A stretch of DNA of 64,000 bases from Pseudomonas nicosulfuronedens (lineage in GTDB: Bacteria > Pseudomonadota > Gammaproteobacteria > Pseudomonadales > Pseudomonadaceae). The stretch spans positions 25,833 to 89,832 of the forward strand of contig NZ_SWDV01000032.1 of the NCBI RefSeq assembly GCF_005877905.1, read 5' to 3'. The notes below the pieces were generated by a model. It was not told the DNA's origin and searched no databases. It worked only from the letters and a program-made list of their open reading frames with translations. This document shows positions 10,130-22,396 of the stretch, piece by piece (the stretch's first letter is position 1; every line of letters begins with the position of its first letter). Both the position numbers and the translations under genes were made by a program.

Positions 10130-12926
10130 GTTGACGATAACCCTGGATACCTTGGTCGAGGAAGCCTTCCACCTGGTTGCCAACCACGCCGCCAAGGCCT
10201 TTCAAGACGATTTGCAGGAAAACACCGTGGTCGGCCTTGGACGTCGAGGTCACGAACTGCTCGTCGTCGTAGTCGACCCAGTAGCGATTGATCAGGCGCA
10301 GTTTCCAGCAGCAGCTGTCGTACTCGAAGCCACCGAAGGCTTCCAGCGTGCGGCTCTGGTTGTAGTCGAACTGCCAGCGGCCAATGGCGGCCCACTGCGG
10401 CAGGACCGGCCAGATGAACGAGAAGTCATGCTGTTCGATCTTGTACTCGTCGCTGCCGTATTCGAACTGCCCGGTGTTGGGGTTGAAACGCTTGCTGTCC
10501 GCACGATAGCGGTAGCCGACGTTGAGCACCTTGCGAGGATCGGCTTCGGGCTGATAGTGGAACATCAGGTTGCCGTTGTCGGTCTGGTGCGTGTTCGGGT
10601 TCCAGTTGTAGTCCGAGCTGGCGAACCAGTCATGGTTGAAGCGGTAGATGCCGGTCAGCGCGTACGGCGAACGCCAGGTATCGGCATCGGCATTGTCCAC
10701 GGTGGAATTCGGGTGGACCGCGTTGTAGTTGCGGATGTAGGTGTCGGTCAGGCCTGGCAGTTGTACGCGGCGGTCGCTGAAGTAGTAGATCTGTCCAGCC
10801 GCGAGGTAGGCGCGCTCGAAACCGTTGTCCTCGATGAAGCGGGTGCCGACGCCCAGGGAGAGCTGGTTGGCATCGCCGATGCGGTCACGGCCGGTGAAGC
10901 GGTTTTCACGCCACAGCGAGTCGTAGCTGAAGGTGAATTCGCCGGTATCGAAGGTCGGCAGGTCGTCCTGGTCCTTGTACGGGACGTACAGGTACATCGC
11001 CCGCGGTTCCAGGGTCTGACGGAACTTGGTGCCGCCGATGGTGGTGTCGCGGTCGAAGTACAGGCCGCTGTCCAGCTTGGCGAGGCCCAGCGAACGGTCG
11101 GGGCTGCTATCAAAGCTGACTTCGCCGTAGTTCGGATGGAGCACATCCTTGCCTGCCAGCTGGTTTTTGCCGGTACTGTCCAGGTCCAGGTCGTACTTGG
11201 TATACAGCGCCTTGACGGTCGGAGTCAGGAAGCCCCAGCTGCGGTTCATCGGCAGACTGATGCCTGGCTCTGCGTGGAAGCGATCGCCGTTGGCACGCGC
11301 CAGGCCGCTGATATTGGTATCCGGACGCGGGTAGAGCGTCGGGTTGTCGATATCGATGCGGTAGTAGCCTTCATCCAGGTCGCGGTCGAAGCGCACTGCT
11401 TCGGTGCTGTAGGTGAAGTTCAGACCGCCCGGATTGAACGGCAGCCGGCCATCCAGCGTGAGCTGCGGCAGGCGATCGTACGGAGTGACGTCGGTCACGG
11501 TCGCCAGCTGGTAGGACTGCGCATTCAGGCGGGCGGTGTAGCTGTCGCCACGGTAGGTCAGCGAGCCCTGCTGGTTCACGTAGGTCGGAGTGCCGATACC
11601 CAGCGAGGTGTCCAGATCCTGGAAGTAGTAGGGGTCGCTGATGCGGGTGTAGTCCACCTGCGCCAGCCAGCGGGAATCCAGGCCGCTGGTGTTTTTCCAG
11701 CCATACAGCCAACGGGTGTCGGTGTACTGCGGGAAGTCTTCGCGGTCATCGTTCTTGTCGTTCAGGTAGGCGGCGTTGACCTGGCCTTCGCTGCTGCGGG
11801 TCAGGTAGCGGAACTCGCCTTCCATCAGCAGGCCGCGCTTGACCATGTAGTGCGGGTACAACGTGGCGTCATAGTTGGGCGCCAGGTTGAAGTAGTACGG
11901 CGTGGTCAGCGTGAAGCCGGTGTCGGTCGAGCTGGCGAAGGAAGGCGCCAGGAAGCCGGATTGACGACGGTTGTCGATCGGGAAGTAGATATACGGGGTG
12001 TAGAAGACCGGAATGTCCTTCACCCGCAGGGTCGCGTTGGTCGCGGTGCCGAAGCCGGTGGCCGGGTTCAGCTTGATGTTGTTGCCCTTGAGGACCCAGG
12101 CGTTGCTGCTCGGTTCGCAGCGGGTGTAGGTGCCGTCCTTGAGCTGGATGATCGCGTCTTCCTGGCGCTTGGCGTACAGCGCGCTGCCGCGGATCTGCGC
12201 CTGGTGCATGACGTACTCGGCGTTGTCGATCTTCGCCGCGCCGTTGTCCAGTTGCAGTTCGGCGTGGTCGCCGACGATCAGCGCGCCGTTGTCGCGCAGC
12301 TTGACGTTGCCGACCAGCTCGCCGCGGTTCTCGGCCTGGTGCAGGTTGGCCTCGTCGGCCTCCACCTGCATGCTGCCCTGGCGCAGGACCACGTTACCCG
12401 CGAGGGTGGCGACCTGTTTTTCCTGCTCGTAGCGGGAGACCTTGGCCGAAACGTAGGTCGGGGCCTCGTCGTTCGGCGTCTTGTCGTTCATGCCCGGGCG
12501 GGTCGGCTCGACGTAGGCGCCGCTGCAGTACGGGCCCATTTCCGCCTGCTGGGCAGCGGTGAGCTTGTCACGCGGGATCCAGTCGAGGTGGCTGTAGTCG
12601 CTGCTGCGCGACTTCAGGCCGCGCCCGCTGGACTCGGTGACCAGCTGTTTGGGCTCTTCGCCAGCGCTGCTCGAGCTGCTCGAGGACTTCGAGCCGCTGG
12701 CGGCAGCGGTGCCGCCGGCGCTGACCGAGCTGGCGCCGTGCTGTGGACGCGGTACGCTGCTGGCGCTGTTCTGCGAGGAGCAGTCCCAGGCGCCAGACGC
12801 GGAGGGCTGGCAGGCGAACTGCTCGCCGGGTGCCGCGGTCACAGTGGCGAGCGGTTGGATAGCCAGCAGGCCACCGGTCACCAGTAAGGGGAATTTTCTA
12901 CGGAACACGGGGAAATTCACTGCCAT
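10110..12926 (-). CDS. lptD: LPS-assembly outer-membrane protein LptD
   Basis: LptD (938 residues) is the beta-barrel through which LptE and LptD insert lipopolysaccharide into the outer leaflet. A signal peptide spans about residues 1-32, followed by a Ser/Ala-rich stretch (residues about 45-85) typical of Pseudomonas LptD. An OstA-like periplasmic domain ([20 protein letters not shown]) comes next, then a long barrel rich in alternating aromatic strands. N-terminal Cys residues (FACQPS, WDC) and the C-terminal YDSCCWKL pair are the expected disulfide partners. It is upstream of and overlaps surA, the chaperone it needs. Divergent from amgK. Confidence 0.96.
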   Translation of the reverse strand: MAVNFPVFRRKFPLLVTGGLLAIQPLATVTAAPGEQFACQPSASGAWDCSSQNSASSVPRPQHGASSVSAGGTAAASGSKSSSSSSSAGEEPKQLVTESSGRGLKSRSSDYSHLDWIPRDKLTAAQQAEMGPYCSGAYVEPTRPGMNDKTPNDEAPTYVSAKVSRYEQEKQVATLAGNVVLRQGSMQVEADEANLHQAENRGELVGNVKLRDNGALIVGDHAELQLDNGAAKIDNAEYVMHQAQIRGSALYAKRQEDAIIQLKDGTYTRCEPSSNAWVLKGNNIKLNPATGFGTATNATLRVKDIPVFYTPYIYFPIDNRRQSGFLAPSFASSTDTGFTLTTPYYFNLAPNYDATLYPHYMVKRGLLMEGEFRYLTRSSEGQVNAAYLNDKNDDREDFPQYTDTRWLYGWKNTSGLDSRWLAQVDYTRISDPYYFQDLDTSLGIGTPTYVNQQGSLTYRGDSYTARLNAQSYQLATVTDVTPYDRLPQLTLDGRLPFNPGGLNFTYSTEAVRFDRDLDEGYYRIDIDNPTLYPRPDTNISGLARANGDRFHAEPGISLPMNRSWGFLTPTVKALYTKYDLDLDSTGKNQLAGKDVLHPNYGEVSFDSSPDRSLGLAKLDSGLYFDRDTTIGGTKFRQTLEPRAMYLYVPYKDQDDLPTFDTGEFTFSYDSLWRENRFTGRDRIGDANQLSLGVGTRFIEDNGFERAYLAAGQIYYFSDRRVQLPGLTDTYIRNYNAVHPNSTVDNADADTWRSPYALTGIYRFNHDWFASSDYNWNPNTHQTDNGNLMFHYQPEADPRKVLNVGYRYRADSKRFNPNTGQFEYGSDEYKIEQHDFSFIWPVLPQWAAIGRWQFDYNQSRTLEAFGGFEYDSCCWKLRLINRYWVDYDDEQFVTSTSKADHGVFLQIVLKGLGGVVGNQVEGFLDQGIQGYRQREDNAM

Positions 12927-13055
12927 CTTGTTAATCCGGGCTTCCTGCGAGCCTTCAGCCCAAAACGGGCCGCACGCCTATCGATGGGCTCAAAAAGATG
13001 CTGGATAATAAAGCATGACCCGCGCAACGGCTAGGGCCGTGGAGAACCCATAAAG
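12927..13055. promoter_or_regulatory. Divergent promoter region lptD / amgK
   Basis: 129 bases separate the divergent lptD and amgK starts. An AT-richer patch near 13000-13015 contains GGATAATAAAG, a plausible -10 for the amgK direction. No clear -35 or operator is recognisable, so this is a location call only. Confidence 0.4.
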
Positions 13056-14749
<1,694 letters not shown>

Positions 14750-14750
14750 G

Positions 14751-15515
14751 GTGTTCTGGCCGGGGACTTTGCTGGGTGTCATCGCCGGCTGGGCATTGGC
14801 GAGCATTCCGGGCGCCATGCTCGGCGCGTTGCTGGGCCAGGTGCTCGACCGGCGCCTGAAGAAGCGTACCTGGCGGGGTCTTCTCGATCAGTTGCGCGGT
14901 GGGCCCCAGGTGGGCGACCAGGAACTGCTCTTCCTGCTGCTCGGCCGACTGGCCAAGAGTCGCGGGCGTGTGATCGATGCGCACATCCAGCAGGCGCGCT
15001 CGGAGATGCAGCGCCTGCAGCTGGACGACAAGGCCCGTCGCCAGGCGATCGACGCCTTCGGTCGCGGCAAACTGGGTGGGGCGTTGCTGGATGCTGGCTT
15101 GCGCCAGCGCCAAGGCCAGGAAGCCACTGCCGAAGGTCTGCTCCAGGCCTGCTGGCGCATGGCCTGGGCAGGCGGTGCGCCGAATGCCGCGCAAAAGAAT
15201 CTGCTCCTGCAGTGGGGTGACTCGCTAGGGCTTTCCCGCTCCAGGGTTCTCGCGCTGTCGTCGGGCGCCGAGCCGCCCAGGGCGCCGGTGACTGCCCGCG
15301 AGTCCTATACCTCGGCGCTGCGCCTGCTGGGCGTGACGACGGAGAGCGAACCGGAGGAGATCAAGCGCGCCTACCGCAAGCTGATCAGCCAGAACCACCC
15401 GGACAAGCTCGAAGGCATGGGGGCGAGCCCCGAGCGGATCGCCGCGGCGACCAATCGCACCCGCGAGATCCAGGCTGCCTACCTGCTGGTGCGCCAGCGT
15501 CGCGGGTTTCGCTGA
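14751..15515 (+). CDS. TerB-like/DnaJ domain co-chaperone (DjlA-like)
   Basis: A 254-residue protein with an N-terminal hydrophobic, Gly-containing segment (FWPGTLLGVIAGWALAS), a central TerB-like helical domain, and a C-terminal J domain with the HPD motif in LISQNHPDKLEGMG. This architecture is that of DjlA, a membrane-anchored DnaK co-chaperone. The start is a GTG one base after the murU stop; longer in-frame versions run through murU and are rejected. Domain assignment is secure, while orthology to E. coli DjlA is likely but not certain. Confidence 0.85.
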   Translation: MFWPGTLLGVIAGWALASIPGAMLGALLGQVLDRRLKKRTWRGLLDQLRGGPQVGDQELLFLLLGRLAKSRGRVIDAHIQQARSEMQRLQLDDKARRQAIDAFGRGKLGGALLDAGLRQRQGQEATAEGLLQACWRMAWAGGAPNAAQKNLLLQWGDSLGLSRSRVLALSSGAEPPRAPVTARESYTSALRLLGVTTESEPEEIKRAYRKLISQNHPDKLEGMGASPERIAAATNRTREIQAAYLLVRQRRGFR

Positions 15516-15527
15516 GCCGGGCGGCCC

Positions 15528-16577
15528 TCAGGGTTGCTCGATCGGCTCCAGGTGCATCGACAGCCAGCCGCGGATGCGCCGGTACAGCTGGTCCTGCTCG
15601 GTGCCCAGGTCGGCGGGCAGGGCGTTCATGCCGATCTGCACGTAGTTCGGTGCCTTCTGCCGCTTGCTCGCCTGCAGGCGCAGCTTGGCGGCTGCCACGT
15701 CAGGTGCCTTGTCCTTGTAATAGAAGTCGCCGGTGGCGAGGTTCAGCAGCGGCACGGTCTCGTCCAGCGATGGCTTGAAGTCGCGCGGCATCTCCGGTGC
15801 TACCAGCAGCAGGTTCTTGATGTCGGCTGGCGTACGCTCGCCCAGGTAGCGGGTCGCCCAATAGGCGCCGGTGCCGTGGCCAAGCAGGACGATGGTCTTG
15901 GGGTTGTGTTGCTGGGCCAGTTCGACGGCCGCCTGGATGCGCGCCAGAACGCGCTCGGCGTGGACCTTGCGCAGTTCTACCGGGTCGTTGGGCGGCGGCG
16001 GCGCTTCGGCGCTGGCCTGGGCAGGCTCGGCACTGCCGGTCTCGGCAGTGCTTTCCGGTGTGGGTGTCGCGCTGCCTTCGCTGCCCTTCACTTCGGGCTT
16101 GCTGGCGCTGTCGGCGGCCGTGGCATCGGTGTCGGCGCTGGCCTTGTCCGGCGATTCCTTCGGGCGTGGCGTCGGCGCAGTGCTCTGCGGGTCGGGGAGG
16201 GTAATGGCCAGGGTCTGCCAGCCGGCATCGGGTAACTTGCGCCGCAGCGGGCCTATCGCCACCGGCCAGTCGGCGCTTTCTCCGTCGCCGGGGATCAGGA
16301 TGACCGCGCCTGATGCGTCGGCAGTGTTGGCCGGCAACCAGAGGGAGAGGAATGTCTCGTCGCCTGCCTTGAGCTCCTGGCGCTCGCTTTCGGGCAACTG
16401 GCGCACAAGGCCGTTGGCTTCGTCCTGGCTGCGCTCGCTCACCGCCGGGCGCACCACCGGCGCGGCAGCCGGTTTTTCGGCGACGGGCTTGGCGTCTTCG
16501 GCCCAACTGGCGCCCAGCGGCGCAAGGCCGAGGCACAGGCTGAGGGCGAGAAACGTCGGGCGAGGCAAGTGAGGCAT
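15528..16577 (-). CDS. DUF3530 family protein, secreted alpha/beta-hydrolase-like
   Basis: A 349-residue predicted periplasmic protein. A signal peptide (about residues 1-26, ending GASWA) is followed by an Ala/Pro/Glu-rich stretch. A second low-complexity insert (about residues 140-200, rich in A, E, P, S, T) splits the folded part. The hydrolase-like motif VLLGHGTGAYWATRYL resembles a nucleophile elbow, but with His-Gly-Thr-Gly in place of the usual G-x-S-x-G, so catalysis is doubtful. Family assignment to DUF3530 is from memory of the same locus in P. aeruginosa. Convergent with the djlA-like gene. Confidence 0.75.
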   Translation of the reverse strand: MPHLPRPTFLALSLCLGLAPLGASWAEDAKPVAEKPAAAPVVRPAVSERSQDEANGLVRQLPESERQELKAGDETFLSLWLPANTADASGAVILIPGDGESADWPVAIGPLRRKLPDAGWQTLAITLPDPQSTAPTPRPKESPDKASADTDATAADSASKPEVKGSEGSATPTPESTAETGSAEPAQASAEAPPPPNDPVELRKVHAERVLARIQAAVELAQQHNPKTIVLLGHGTGAYWATRYLGERTPADIKNLLLVAPEMPRDFKPSLDETVPLLNLATGDFYYKDKAPDVAAAKLRLQASKRQKAPNYVQIGMNALPADLGTEQDQLYRRIRGWLSMHLEPIEQP

Positions 16578-16743
16578 CGGAGATATCCCTGTCTGGCGGG
16601 CAGCGAGCGGCGGGCGCGAGAGGGGCCAGCCTAGCGGCTTGTATTAGCTTTGTCAGGCGCAGGCGTGCCGGGTTCAACCGGGGTTGCTGTAAGGTATGCC
16701 GGCCCTTTGCTTTGACCCGAGTGAAATCCATGGTGCTGTCGGC

Positions 16744-19155
16744 ATGAGTCGTCTGTTCTGGAAAGTCTGCCTGGCCTGGTTGTGCTGCCTGCCTTTACTG
16801 GCCGTGGCGGAAACTGCCGCGCCACCGTTGACGCTCGATGAAGCACAACTCGCGTGGCTCGCCGAGCACCCGCAGCTACGTGTGGGCGCCGTGCTCGAAG
16901 CGCCCTATGTGCAGCAGGATCGCCGCTTGCAGCAGCTCTCCGGCGCCAACGTCGAGCTGCTGGAGTGGTTGGCCAAGGCCCTGCACGTCAGCCTGGAGTG
17001 GCGCACCTATCCCGACCAGGCCGCGCTGGAGAAGGCGGTGCGCGCTGGAGAAATCGACCTCGCGCCCGGCGTCAGCCAGACGCCTTCGACCTTGCGCGAC
17101 TGGCTGTTCTCCGACCCTTACCTGCGCGTTCCTCGCCTGGTCGTGGGCGATCGTCGCAGCGGCACGTCGGTGGAGCTGGATACCCTTGGCGACGGTGAGT
17201 CCGTCTCCGTACGCGGCCCCGGCCCGGTGGTGGATTACCTGCGCGGCACCTACTCGGGGCTGACCCTGCAGGTTGTCGACAGCGACCGCGAAGTACTGCG
17301 CAAGGTGCTGGGTCGCGAGGCCAACTATGCGGTGATCGACGAAGCGCAGCTGGCCCGCCTGACCCGCGAAACCGAATTCACCGGCCTGCTGGTGGTGGCC
17401 GACATCGGCTATCCACAGTTGCTGCGCGTGGCGACCCGGCGTGGCCTGCCGGAGCTGGCCGGGATCATCGACGCGGCCCTGCGCGCGGTGCCCGCCAAGG
17501 ACCTCGACCAGCTCCACGAGCGCTGGCTGCAGCCGACCTACCCCCGCCTGGGTTCCTCCCCCGGTTTCTGGCAGAACCTCTGCATCCTGCTCGGCCTGTT
17601 GCTGTTGTTCGCGGTTGCCGCGCTGCTCTGGCTGCGCCGCCAGCATCATGCGCTGGAGTCGCGATTGCTCGCGGCGCGCCGCGATATCGAATTGCGCCAG
17701 TCGGCGGAGCAGGCCTTGCGCCTGACCCAGTTCGCCATCGACAGCAGCACCGTGGGCATCCTCTGGGTCAACTGGGATAGCCATGTGCGGTATGCCAACC
17801 GTGCCGCCGAAGAGTTGCTCGGCTATCTGCCGGGGGCGGTAGTGGACCGGCCGCTGTCGGACTTCGAACCGACGCTGAACATGGATCGCTGGCTGAACCT
17901 CTGGCGCCGCGCGCGCAATGCCGACGAGGCGCCGCTGAGCTTCGAAACCCGCTGCCTGCGCGCCGACGGCCAGTGGCTGCCGGCGGACGTTTCGCTGAGC
18001 TTCCTGCGCTTCGGCGATTCGGAATACCTGCTGGTGTTCCTCAATGACGTCACCGAGCGCCGCCGTGCCCGCGCCGCGCTGGAGGAAAGCGAGGCGCGCC
18101 TGCAGGGCATCGCCGCCAACGTGCCGGGGCTGGTGTTCCGCCTGGAGCCCAATGCGCCGGATGACGACTCCGACTTCGCCTACATCAGCTTCATCACCGG
18201 CGGCAGCGAAACCTCCCTGGGCTACTCGCCCGGCTACCTGCGCGAAAGCGGCCTGGGCATCATGGGACTGGTGCATCCGTCGGAACGCGAGGGTTACCTC
18301 GCCAGCCAGCTGGAAGCGGTAGAGGGCCATCGCAACTGGCTGTGGCAGGGCCGCATCCTCACCCGCAGCCATGAGCCGCGCTGGGTCGACATCAAGGCCA
18401 CGGTGCGCACCCTGGACGACGGTCGCCCGGCCTGGGACGGCGTGGTCTGGGACATCACCGAGCACAAGCAGATCGAGCTGGAGCTGCAGGATTCCCGCGC
18501 GCAGTTGCGTGAGTTGTCGGCGCACCTGGAGAGCGTGCGGGAGGAGGAGAAGGCGCGCATCGCCCGCGAGGTGCACGATGAACTGGGCCAGGTGCTCACC
18601 GTGCTCAAGCTGGAGACGTCCATGTGCGAACTGGCCTATGCGGAGCTGGACAGCGGCCTGCGCGAGCGCCTGGACAACATGAAGCGGCTGATCGCCCAGC
18701 TGTTCCAGCTGGTCCGCGACGTGGCGACCGCGCTGCGCCCGCCGATCCTCGATGCCGGTATTGGCTCGGCGGTGGAATGGCAGGCGCGCCGCTTCGAATC
18801 GCGTACGCAGATTCCCTGTCTGGTGGAGGTGCCGGAAAACCCGCCGGAGCTGTCCGATGCCAAGGCTATCGGGCTGTTCCGCATCCTCCAGGAGGCGCTG
18901 ACCAATGTCATGCGCCATGCCCAGGCGCATACTGTGGAATTGCAGCTGAGCGTCGAAGGGCGCGAGTTGTGCCTGCGGATCGCCGATGACGGTGTCGGCT
19001 TCGACCCGAACGCCACGCGCCAGGGTGTTTCCTTTGGCCTGGTCGGGATGCGCGAGCGGGTGCTGATGTTCGGCGGCACCCTGCAGATCGACAGCCAGCC
19101 CGGGGAGGGCACCACGCTGTGGATACGGGTGCCTCTGCGCTCGGCAAGTGCGTAA
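16744..19155 (+). CDS. agtS: Hybrid-input sensor histidine kinase (AgtS-like)
   Basis: An 803-residue membrane sensor kinase. Order: signal/TM segment (about 5-22), a periplasmic type-3 solute-binding domain (about 30-270), a transmembrane helix (NLCILLGLLLLFAVAALLWL), two PAS/PAC units, a HisKA_3 domain with the phospho-acceptor His in IAREVHDELGQV, and an HATPase domain (DDGVGFDP, FGLVGMRERV). The binding domain should sense a small amino compound directly. It lies upstream of a LuxR-type regulator and an ABC transporter, matching the agtS-agtR-agtABCD arrangement linked to GABA and 5-aminovalerate uptake in P. aeruginosa. Ligand is inferred. Confidence 0.85.
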   Translation: MSRLFWKVCLAWLCCLPLLAVAETAAPPLTLDEAQLAWLAEHPQLRVGAVLEAPYVQQDRRLQQLSGANVELLEWLAKALHVSLEWRTYPDQAALEKAVRAGEIDLAPGVSQTPSTLRDWLFSDPYLRVPRLVVGDRRSGTSVELDTLGDGESVSVRGPGPVVDYLRGTYSGLTLQVVDSDREVLRKVLGREANYAVIDEAQLARLTRETEFTGLLVVADIGYPQLLRVATRRGLPELAGIIDAALRAVPAKDLDQLHERWLQPTYPRLGSSPGFWQNLCILLGLLLLFAVAALLWLRRQHHALESRLLAARRDIELRQSAEQALRLTQFAIDSSTVGILWVNWDSHVRYANRAAEELLGYLPGAVVDRPLSDFEPTLNMDRWLNLWRRARNADEAPLSFETRCLRADGQWLPADVSLSFLRFGDSEYLLVFLNDVTERRRARAALEESEARLQGIAANVPGLVFRLEPNAPDDDSDFAYISFITGGSETSLGYSPGYLRESGLGIMGLVHPSEREGYLASQLEAVEGHRNWLWQGRILTRSHEPRWVDIKATVRTLDDGRPAWDGVVWDITEHKQIELELQDSRAQLRELSAHLESVREEEKARIAREVHDELGQVLTVLKLETSMCELAYAELDSGLRERLDNMKRLIAQLFQLVRDVATALRPPILDAGIGSAVEWQARRFESRTQIPCLVEVPENPPELSDAKAIGLFRILQEALTNVMRHAQAHTVELQLSVEGRELCLRIADDGVGFDPNATRQGVSFGLVGMRERVLMFGGTLQIDSQPGEGTTLWIRVPLRSASA

Positions 19156-19206
19156 CCGGGCGGCAACCATAACGACAATGACAAGAGTGGATCGGGAGGA
19201 AGGGCG

Positions 19207-19836
19207 GTGATTCGAGTGCTGGTGGCGGAAGACCATACGATCGTGCGCGAAGGTATCAAGCAACTGATCGGCATGGCCAAGGACCTGCAGGTGGTGGGCG
19301 AGGCCACCAACGGCGAGCAGTTGCTCGAAACCCTGCGCCAGACGCCCTGCGAAGTGGTCCTGCTGGACATCTCCATGCCCGGCGTCAACGGCCTGGAAGC
19401 CATCCCGCGGATCCGCGCGCTGAACAACCCGCCGGCGATCCTCATGCTGTCGATGCACGACGAGGTGCAGATGGTCGCCCGTGCGCTGAAGGTCGGCGCC
19501 GCCGGCTACGCCACCAAGGACAGCGATCCGGCGCTGTTGCTCACGGCGATCCGCAAGGTGGCCAGTGGCGGCCGCTACATCGACCCCGACCTCGCCGACC
19601 GCATGGTCTTCGAAGTCGGTCTCACCGATTCGCGCCCGCCCCACGCGCTGCTGTCCGAGCGCGAATTCTCGGTGTTCGAGCGTCTGGTGCAGGGCGAGGG
19701 CGTCAACGAGATCGCCCAGCAACTGGCGGTGAGCAGCAAGACCATCAGCACCCACAAGGCGCGGCTGATGCAGAAGCTCAATGCCAACTCCGTGGCGGAC
19801 CTGGTGCGTTACGCCATGGAACACAAGCTCGTCTGA
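19207..19836 (+). CDS. agtR: NarL/FixJ-family response regulator (AgtR-like)
   Basis: A 209-residue response regulator. The receiver domain begins VIRVLVAEDHTIVREG, with the phospho-acceptor Asp in VVLLDISMPGVNGLE, and ends with a LuxR-type helix-turn-helix (EIAQQLAVSSKTISTHKAR). A GTG start after a GGGAGGAAGGGCG ribosome-binding sequence is used. It lies 51 bases after the kinase gene and is presumably its partner. By analogy with P. aeruginosa it would activate the transporter operon downstream. Confidence 0.88.
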   Translation: MIRVLVAEDHTIVREGIKQLIGMAKDLQVVGEATNGEQLLETLRQTPCEVVLLDISMPGVNGLEAIPRIRALNNPPAILMLSMHDEVQMVARALKVGAAGYATKDSDPALLLTAIRKVASGGRYIDPDLADRMVFEVGLTDSRPPHALLSEREFSVFERLVQGEGVNEIAQQLAVSSKTISTHKARLMQKLNANSVADLVRYAMEHKLV

Positions 19837-20000
19837 TCGCTCCCCGCTGCCGTTTTGATCTGCGGCAGATGGCCATCTGAATTTTCCCTCCACTCTGTGC
19901 GACGTGTCCGATTTCTGTAACACACCGTCTATCTAGCGGGCGTGAGGCAGGGAATGATTGCCGGCTTCATGCAGTACGTCGTGATAACAAGGAGAAGAAG
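19837..20000 (+). promoter_or_regulatory. Promoter region of the transporter cluster
   Basis: 164 non-coding bases before the first binding-protein gene. An AAGGAGAAGAAG ribosome-binding sequence directly precedes the ATG at 20001. This is the likely AgtR control region, but I see no clear inverted repeat to assign as its site. Confidence 0.4.
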
Positions 20001-21038
20001 ATGTTGCGAGCGGTAAGGGGAGGGCTGCTGTTCGGCCTGCTGGGGAGCGCTGCGATGCCGGCGCTGGCGGACTACGTCACGGTGATCTCCTTCGGGGGCG
20101 CCAACAAGGCAGCGCAGGAAGCGGCCTTCTACAAGCCGTTCAAGGAAGTGACTGGCAACGCCGTCGTACACGGCTCCTACAACGGCGACCTGGCCAAGCT
20201 CAAGCGCATGGTGGAAATCAGCCATGTGTCCTGGGACGTGGTGGAGGTCGAGGCCCCCGAGCTCGCGCGCGGTTGCGAGGAAGGGCTGTTCATGAAGCTC
20301 GATCCCAAAACCCTGGGCAACACCGCCGATTTCGTTCCCGGCGCGGTGCAGCCGTGCGGCGTCGGCATCTTCGTCTGGACCACGCTGCTGGCCTACAACC
20401 AGAGCAAGCTGCAGGGCACGCCCAGCAGCTGGGCGGATTTCTGGGACACGAAGAAATTCCCCGGCAAGCGCGGCTTGCGCTGGGGCGCCAAGTACAGCCT
20501 GGAATTTGCCCTGATGGCCGACGGTGTCGCGCCCAAGGACGTCTACAAGGTGCTCGCCACCAACGACGGCGTCGACCGCGCCTTCCGCAAGCTCGATGAG
20601 CTGAAGCCAAGCATCAACTGGTGGAAGTCGGGCCAGGATCCGGTGCGTGATCTCGCCGACGGCACTGTGGTGATGAGCTCCGCCTACAACGGCCGGATCG
20701 CCGCTGCGCAGGCCGAGCAGAAGGGCTTCCGCATGGTCTGGGCCGGCGGCATCTACGACTTCGACTTCTGGGCGCTGCCCTCGGGCGTGTTCAAGAAGGA
20801 ACTGGCCGAGCAGTTCGTCAACTTCGCCGGCCAGCCGCAGCAGCAGAAGGCCTTCGCCGAGAATATTTCCTACGGCCCGACCAACCGCAAGGCTGTGGAG
20901 CTGCTGGCGCCGGACGTGGCCGCCAACCTGCCCACCGCGCCGCAGAACATCGCCAATGCCGTGGGCATGAACGTGGCGTTCTGGGCCGAGCACGGCGACG
21001 CGCTGGAGCAGCGCTTCCAGGCCTGGGCCAAGCGCTGA
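20001..21038 (+). CDS. Extracellular solute-binding protein, spermidine/putrescine (PotD) type
   Basis: A 345-residue periplasmic binding protein with a cleavable signal peptide (LLFGLLGSAAMPALA). It is clearly related to the second binding protein at 22397: both share the motif SFGGANK near the mature N terminus and WADFWDTKKFPGKRGLR in the middle. It is separated from the ATPase gene by 180 bases, so it may be expressed as its own unit. In PAO1 the corresponding gene (PA0602, by memory) sits outside agtABCD. Ligand unknown; a linear amine or omega-amino acid is likely. Confidence 0.88.
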   Translation: MLRAVRGGLLFGLLGSAAMPALADYVTVISFGGANKAAQEAAFYKPFKEVTGNAVVHGSYNGDLAKLKRMVEISHVSWDVVEVEAPELARGCEEGLFMKLDPKTLGNTADFVPGAVQPCGVGIFVWTTLLAYNQSKLQGTPSSWADFWDTKKFPGKRGLRWGAKYSLEFALMADGVAPKDVYKVLATNDGVDRAFRKLDELKPSINWWKSGQDPVRDLADGTVVMSSAYNGRIAAAQAEQKGFRMVWAGGIYDFDFWALPSGVFKKELAEQFVNFAGQPQQQKAFAENISYGPTNRKAVELLAPDVAANLPTAPQNIANAVGMNVAFWAEHGDALEQRFQAWAKR

Positions 21039-21218
21039 TCGACGGGCTGCCGGCCACAGGTTGGTCGGCAGTCGGTTTCCCTGGATCTTGTAGGGCGATC
21101 CCTACAAAGCATCCTCTCTAAGCCTTATAGCAATCTCTCATACCGCCCGATTTGCGTGCCGTTCCAGCTTCTCTAGGCTTGAGATCAACGGCATTTACAA
21201 AAAAACAAAGGTGCGGTG

Positions 21219-22328
21219 ATGGCCGAGAATCAGGCAAACGATGTGCTGGTGAGTTTCCGTGGCGTGCAGAAGAGCTACGACGGCGAATCCCTCATCGTGA
21301 AGGACCTCAATCTGGACATTCGCAAAGGCGAATTCCTGACACTGCTGGGACCTTCCGGTTCCGGCAAGACCACCAGCCTGATGATGCTGGCCGGTTTCGA
21401 AACTCCTACCGCCGGTGAAATCCAGCTCGCCGGCCGCGCCATCAACAACGTCCCCCCGCACAAGCGCGACATCGGCATGGTGTTCCAGAACTATGCCCTG
21501 TTCCCGCACATGACGGTGGCCGAGAACCTGGCCTTCCCGCTCTCCGTGCGAGGCATGAGCAAGACCGACGTCAGTGAGCGGGTGAAGCGCGCGCTGTCCA
21601 TGGTCCAGCTCGACAGCTTTGCCGGTCGCTATCCCGCCCAGCTCTCCGGTGGCCAGCAACAGCGTGTGGCCCTGGCCCGCGCGCTGGTCTTCGAGCCGCA
21701 ACTGGTGCTGATGGACGAACCCCTGGGTGCCCTGGATAAACAGCTGCGTGAACACATGCAGATGGAGATCAAGCACATCCACCAGCGCCTGGGCGTGACC
21801 GTGGTGTACGTGACCCACGACCAGGGCGAAGCCCTGACCATGTCCGACCGCGTGGCGGTGTTCCACCAGGGCGAGATCCAGCAGATCGCCCCGCCCGCCG
21901 AGCTCTACGAGCACCCGCGCAACTCCTTCGTCGCCAACTTCATCGGCGAGAACAACCGCATCGCCGGCCAGCTCCAGGCACGCGATGGCGACCGCTGCAC
22001 CGTGGGCCTGGCCCGCGGCGAGAAGGTCGAGGCGCTGGCGGTCAACGTCGGCAACGTCGGTGACACCGTCAGCCTGTCGATCCGCCCCGAGCGCGTGCGC
22101 CTGAACGGCCACAGCGAAAACTGCGCGAACCGCTTCTCCGGCCGCGTCGCCGAGTTCATCTACCTGGGTGACCACGTGCGTATTCGCCTGGAGGTCTGCG
22201 GCCGTACCGATTTCTTCGTCAAACAGCCGATCGCCGAGCTCGATCCCGCGCTCAGTGTTGGCGACGTGGTTCCGCTGGGCTGGGAAGTCGAGCACGTCCG
22301 CGCGCTCGACCCACTGTCCGCGGCGTAA
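21219..22328 (+). CDS. agtA: ABC transporter ATP-binding protein (AgtA/PotA-like)
   Basis: A 369-residue ABC ATPase of the polyamine/opine importer class. Walker [17 protein letters not shown], the signature [16 protein letters not shown], Walker [13 protein letters not shown] and the H-loop [11 protein letters not shown] are intact, with a C-terminal TOBE domain. The ATG at 21219 is preferred; an in-frame GTG directly before it is also possible. First gene of a four-gene importer operon with agtB, agtC and agtD. Substrate assignment (GABA/5-aminovalerate) rests on synteny. Confidence 0.9.
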   Translation: MAENQANDVLVSFRGVQKSYDGESLIVKDLNLDIRKGEFLTLLGPSGSGKTTSLMMLAGFETPTAGEIQLAGRAINNVPPHKRDIGMVFQNYALFPHMTVAENLAFPLSVRGMSKTDVSERVKRALSMVQLDSFAGRYPAQLSGGQQQRVALARALVFEPQLVLMDEPLGALDKQLREHMQMEIKHIHQRLGVTVVYVTHDQGEALTMSDRVAVFHQGEIQQIAPPAELYEHPRNSFVANFIGENNRIAGQLQARDGDRCTVGLARGEKVEALAVNVGNVGDTVSLSIRPERVRLNGHSENCANRFSGRVAEFIYLGDHVRIRLEVCGRTDFFVKQPIAELDPALSVGDVVPLGWEVEHVRALDPLSAA

Positions 22329-22396
22329 CAGCGCGGCCCGGCCACTCCCGGACGCATCCAAGAAAAACAAACCTGCACACTGTGGAGACAACAATA

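Noticed and set aside
9789..12887. Very long plus-strand open frame (over 1000 codons) opposite lptD and surA
   Set aside because: It is the antisense shadow of high-GC coding sequence, has no recognisable domains and conflicts with the clear LptD and SurA frames.
16876..19923. Minus-strand open frame of about 1000 codons opposite the sensor kinase and regulator
   Set aside because: The composition (His, Gln, Arg, Val-rich) is typical of antisense shadows; the plus-strand kinase and response regulator have complete domains.
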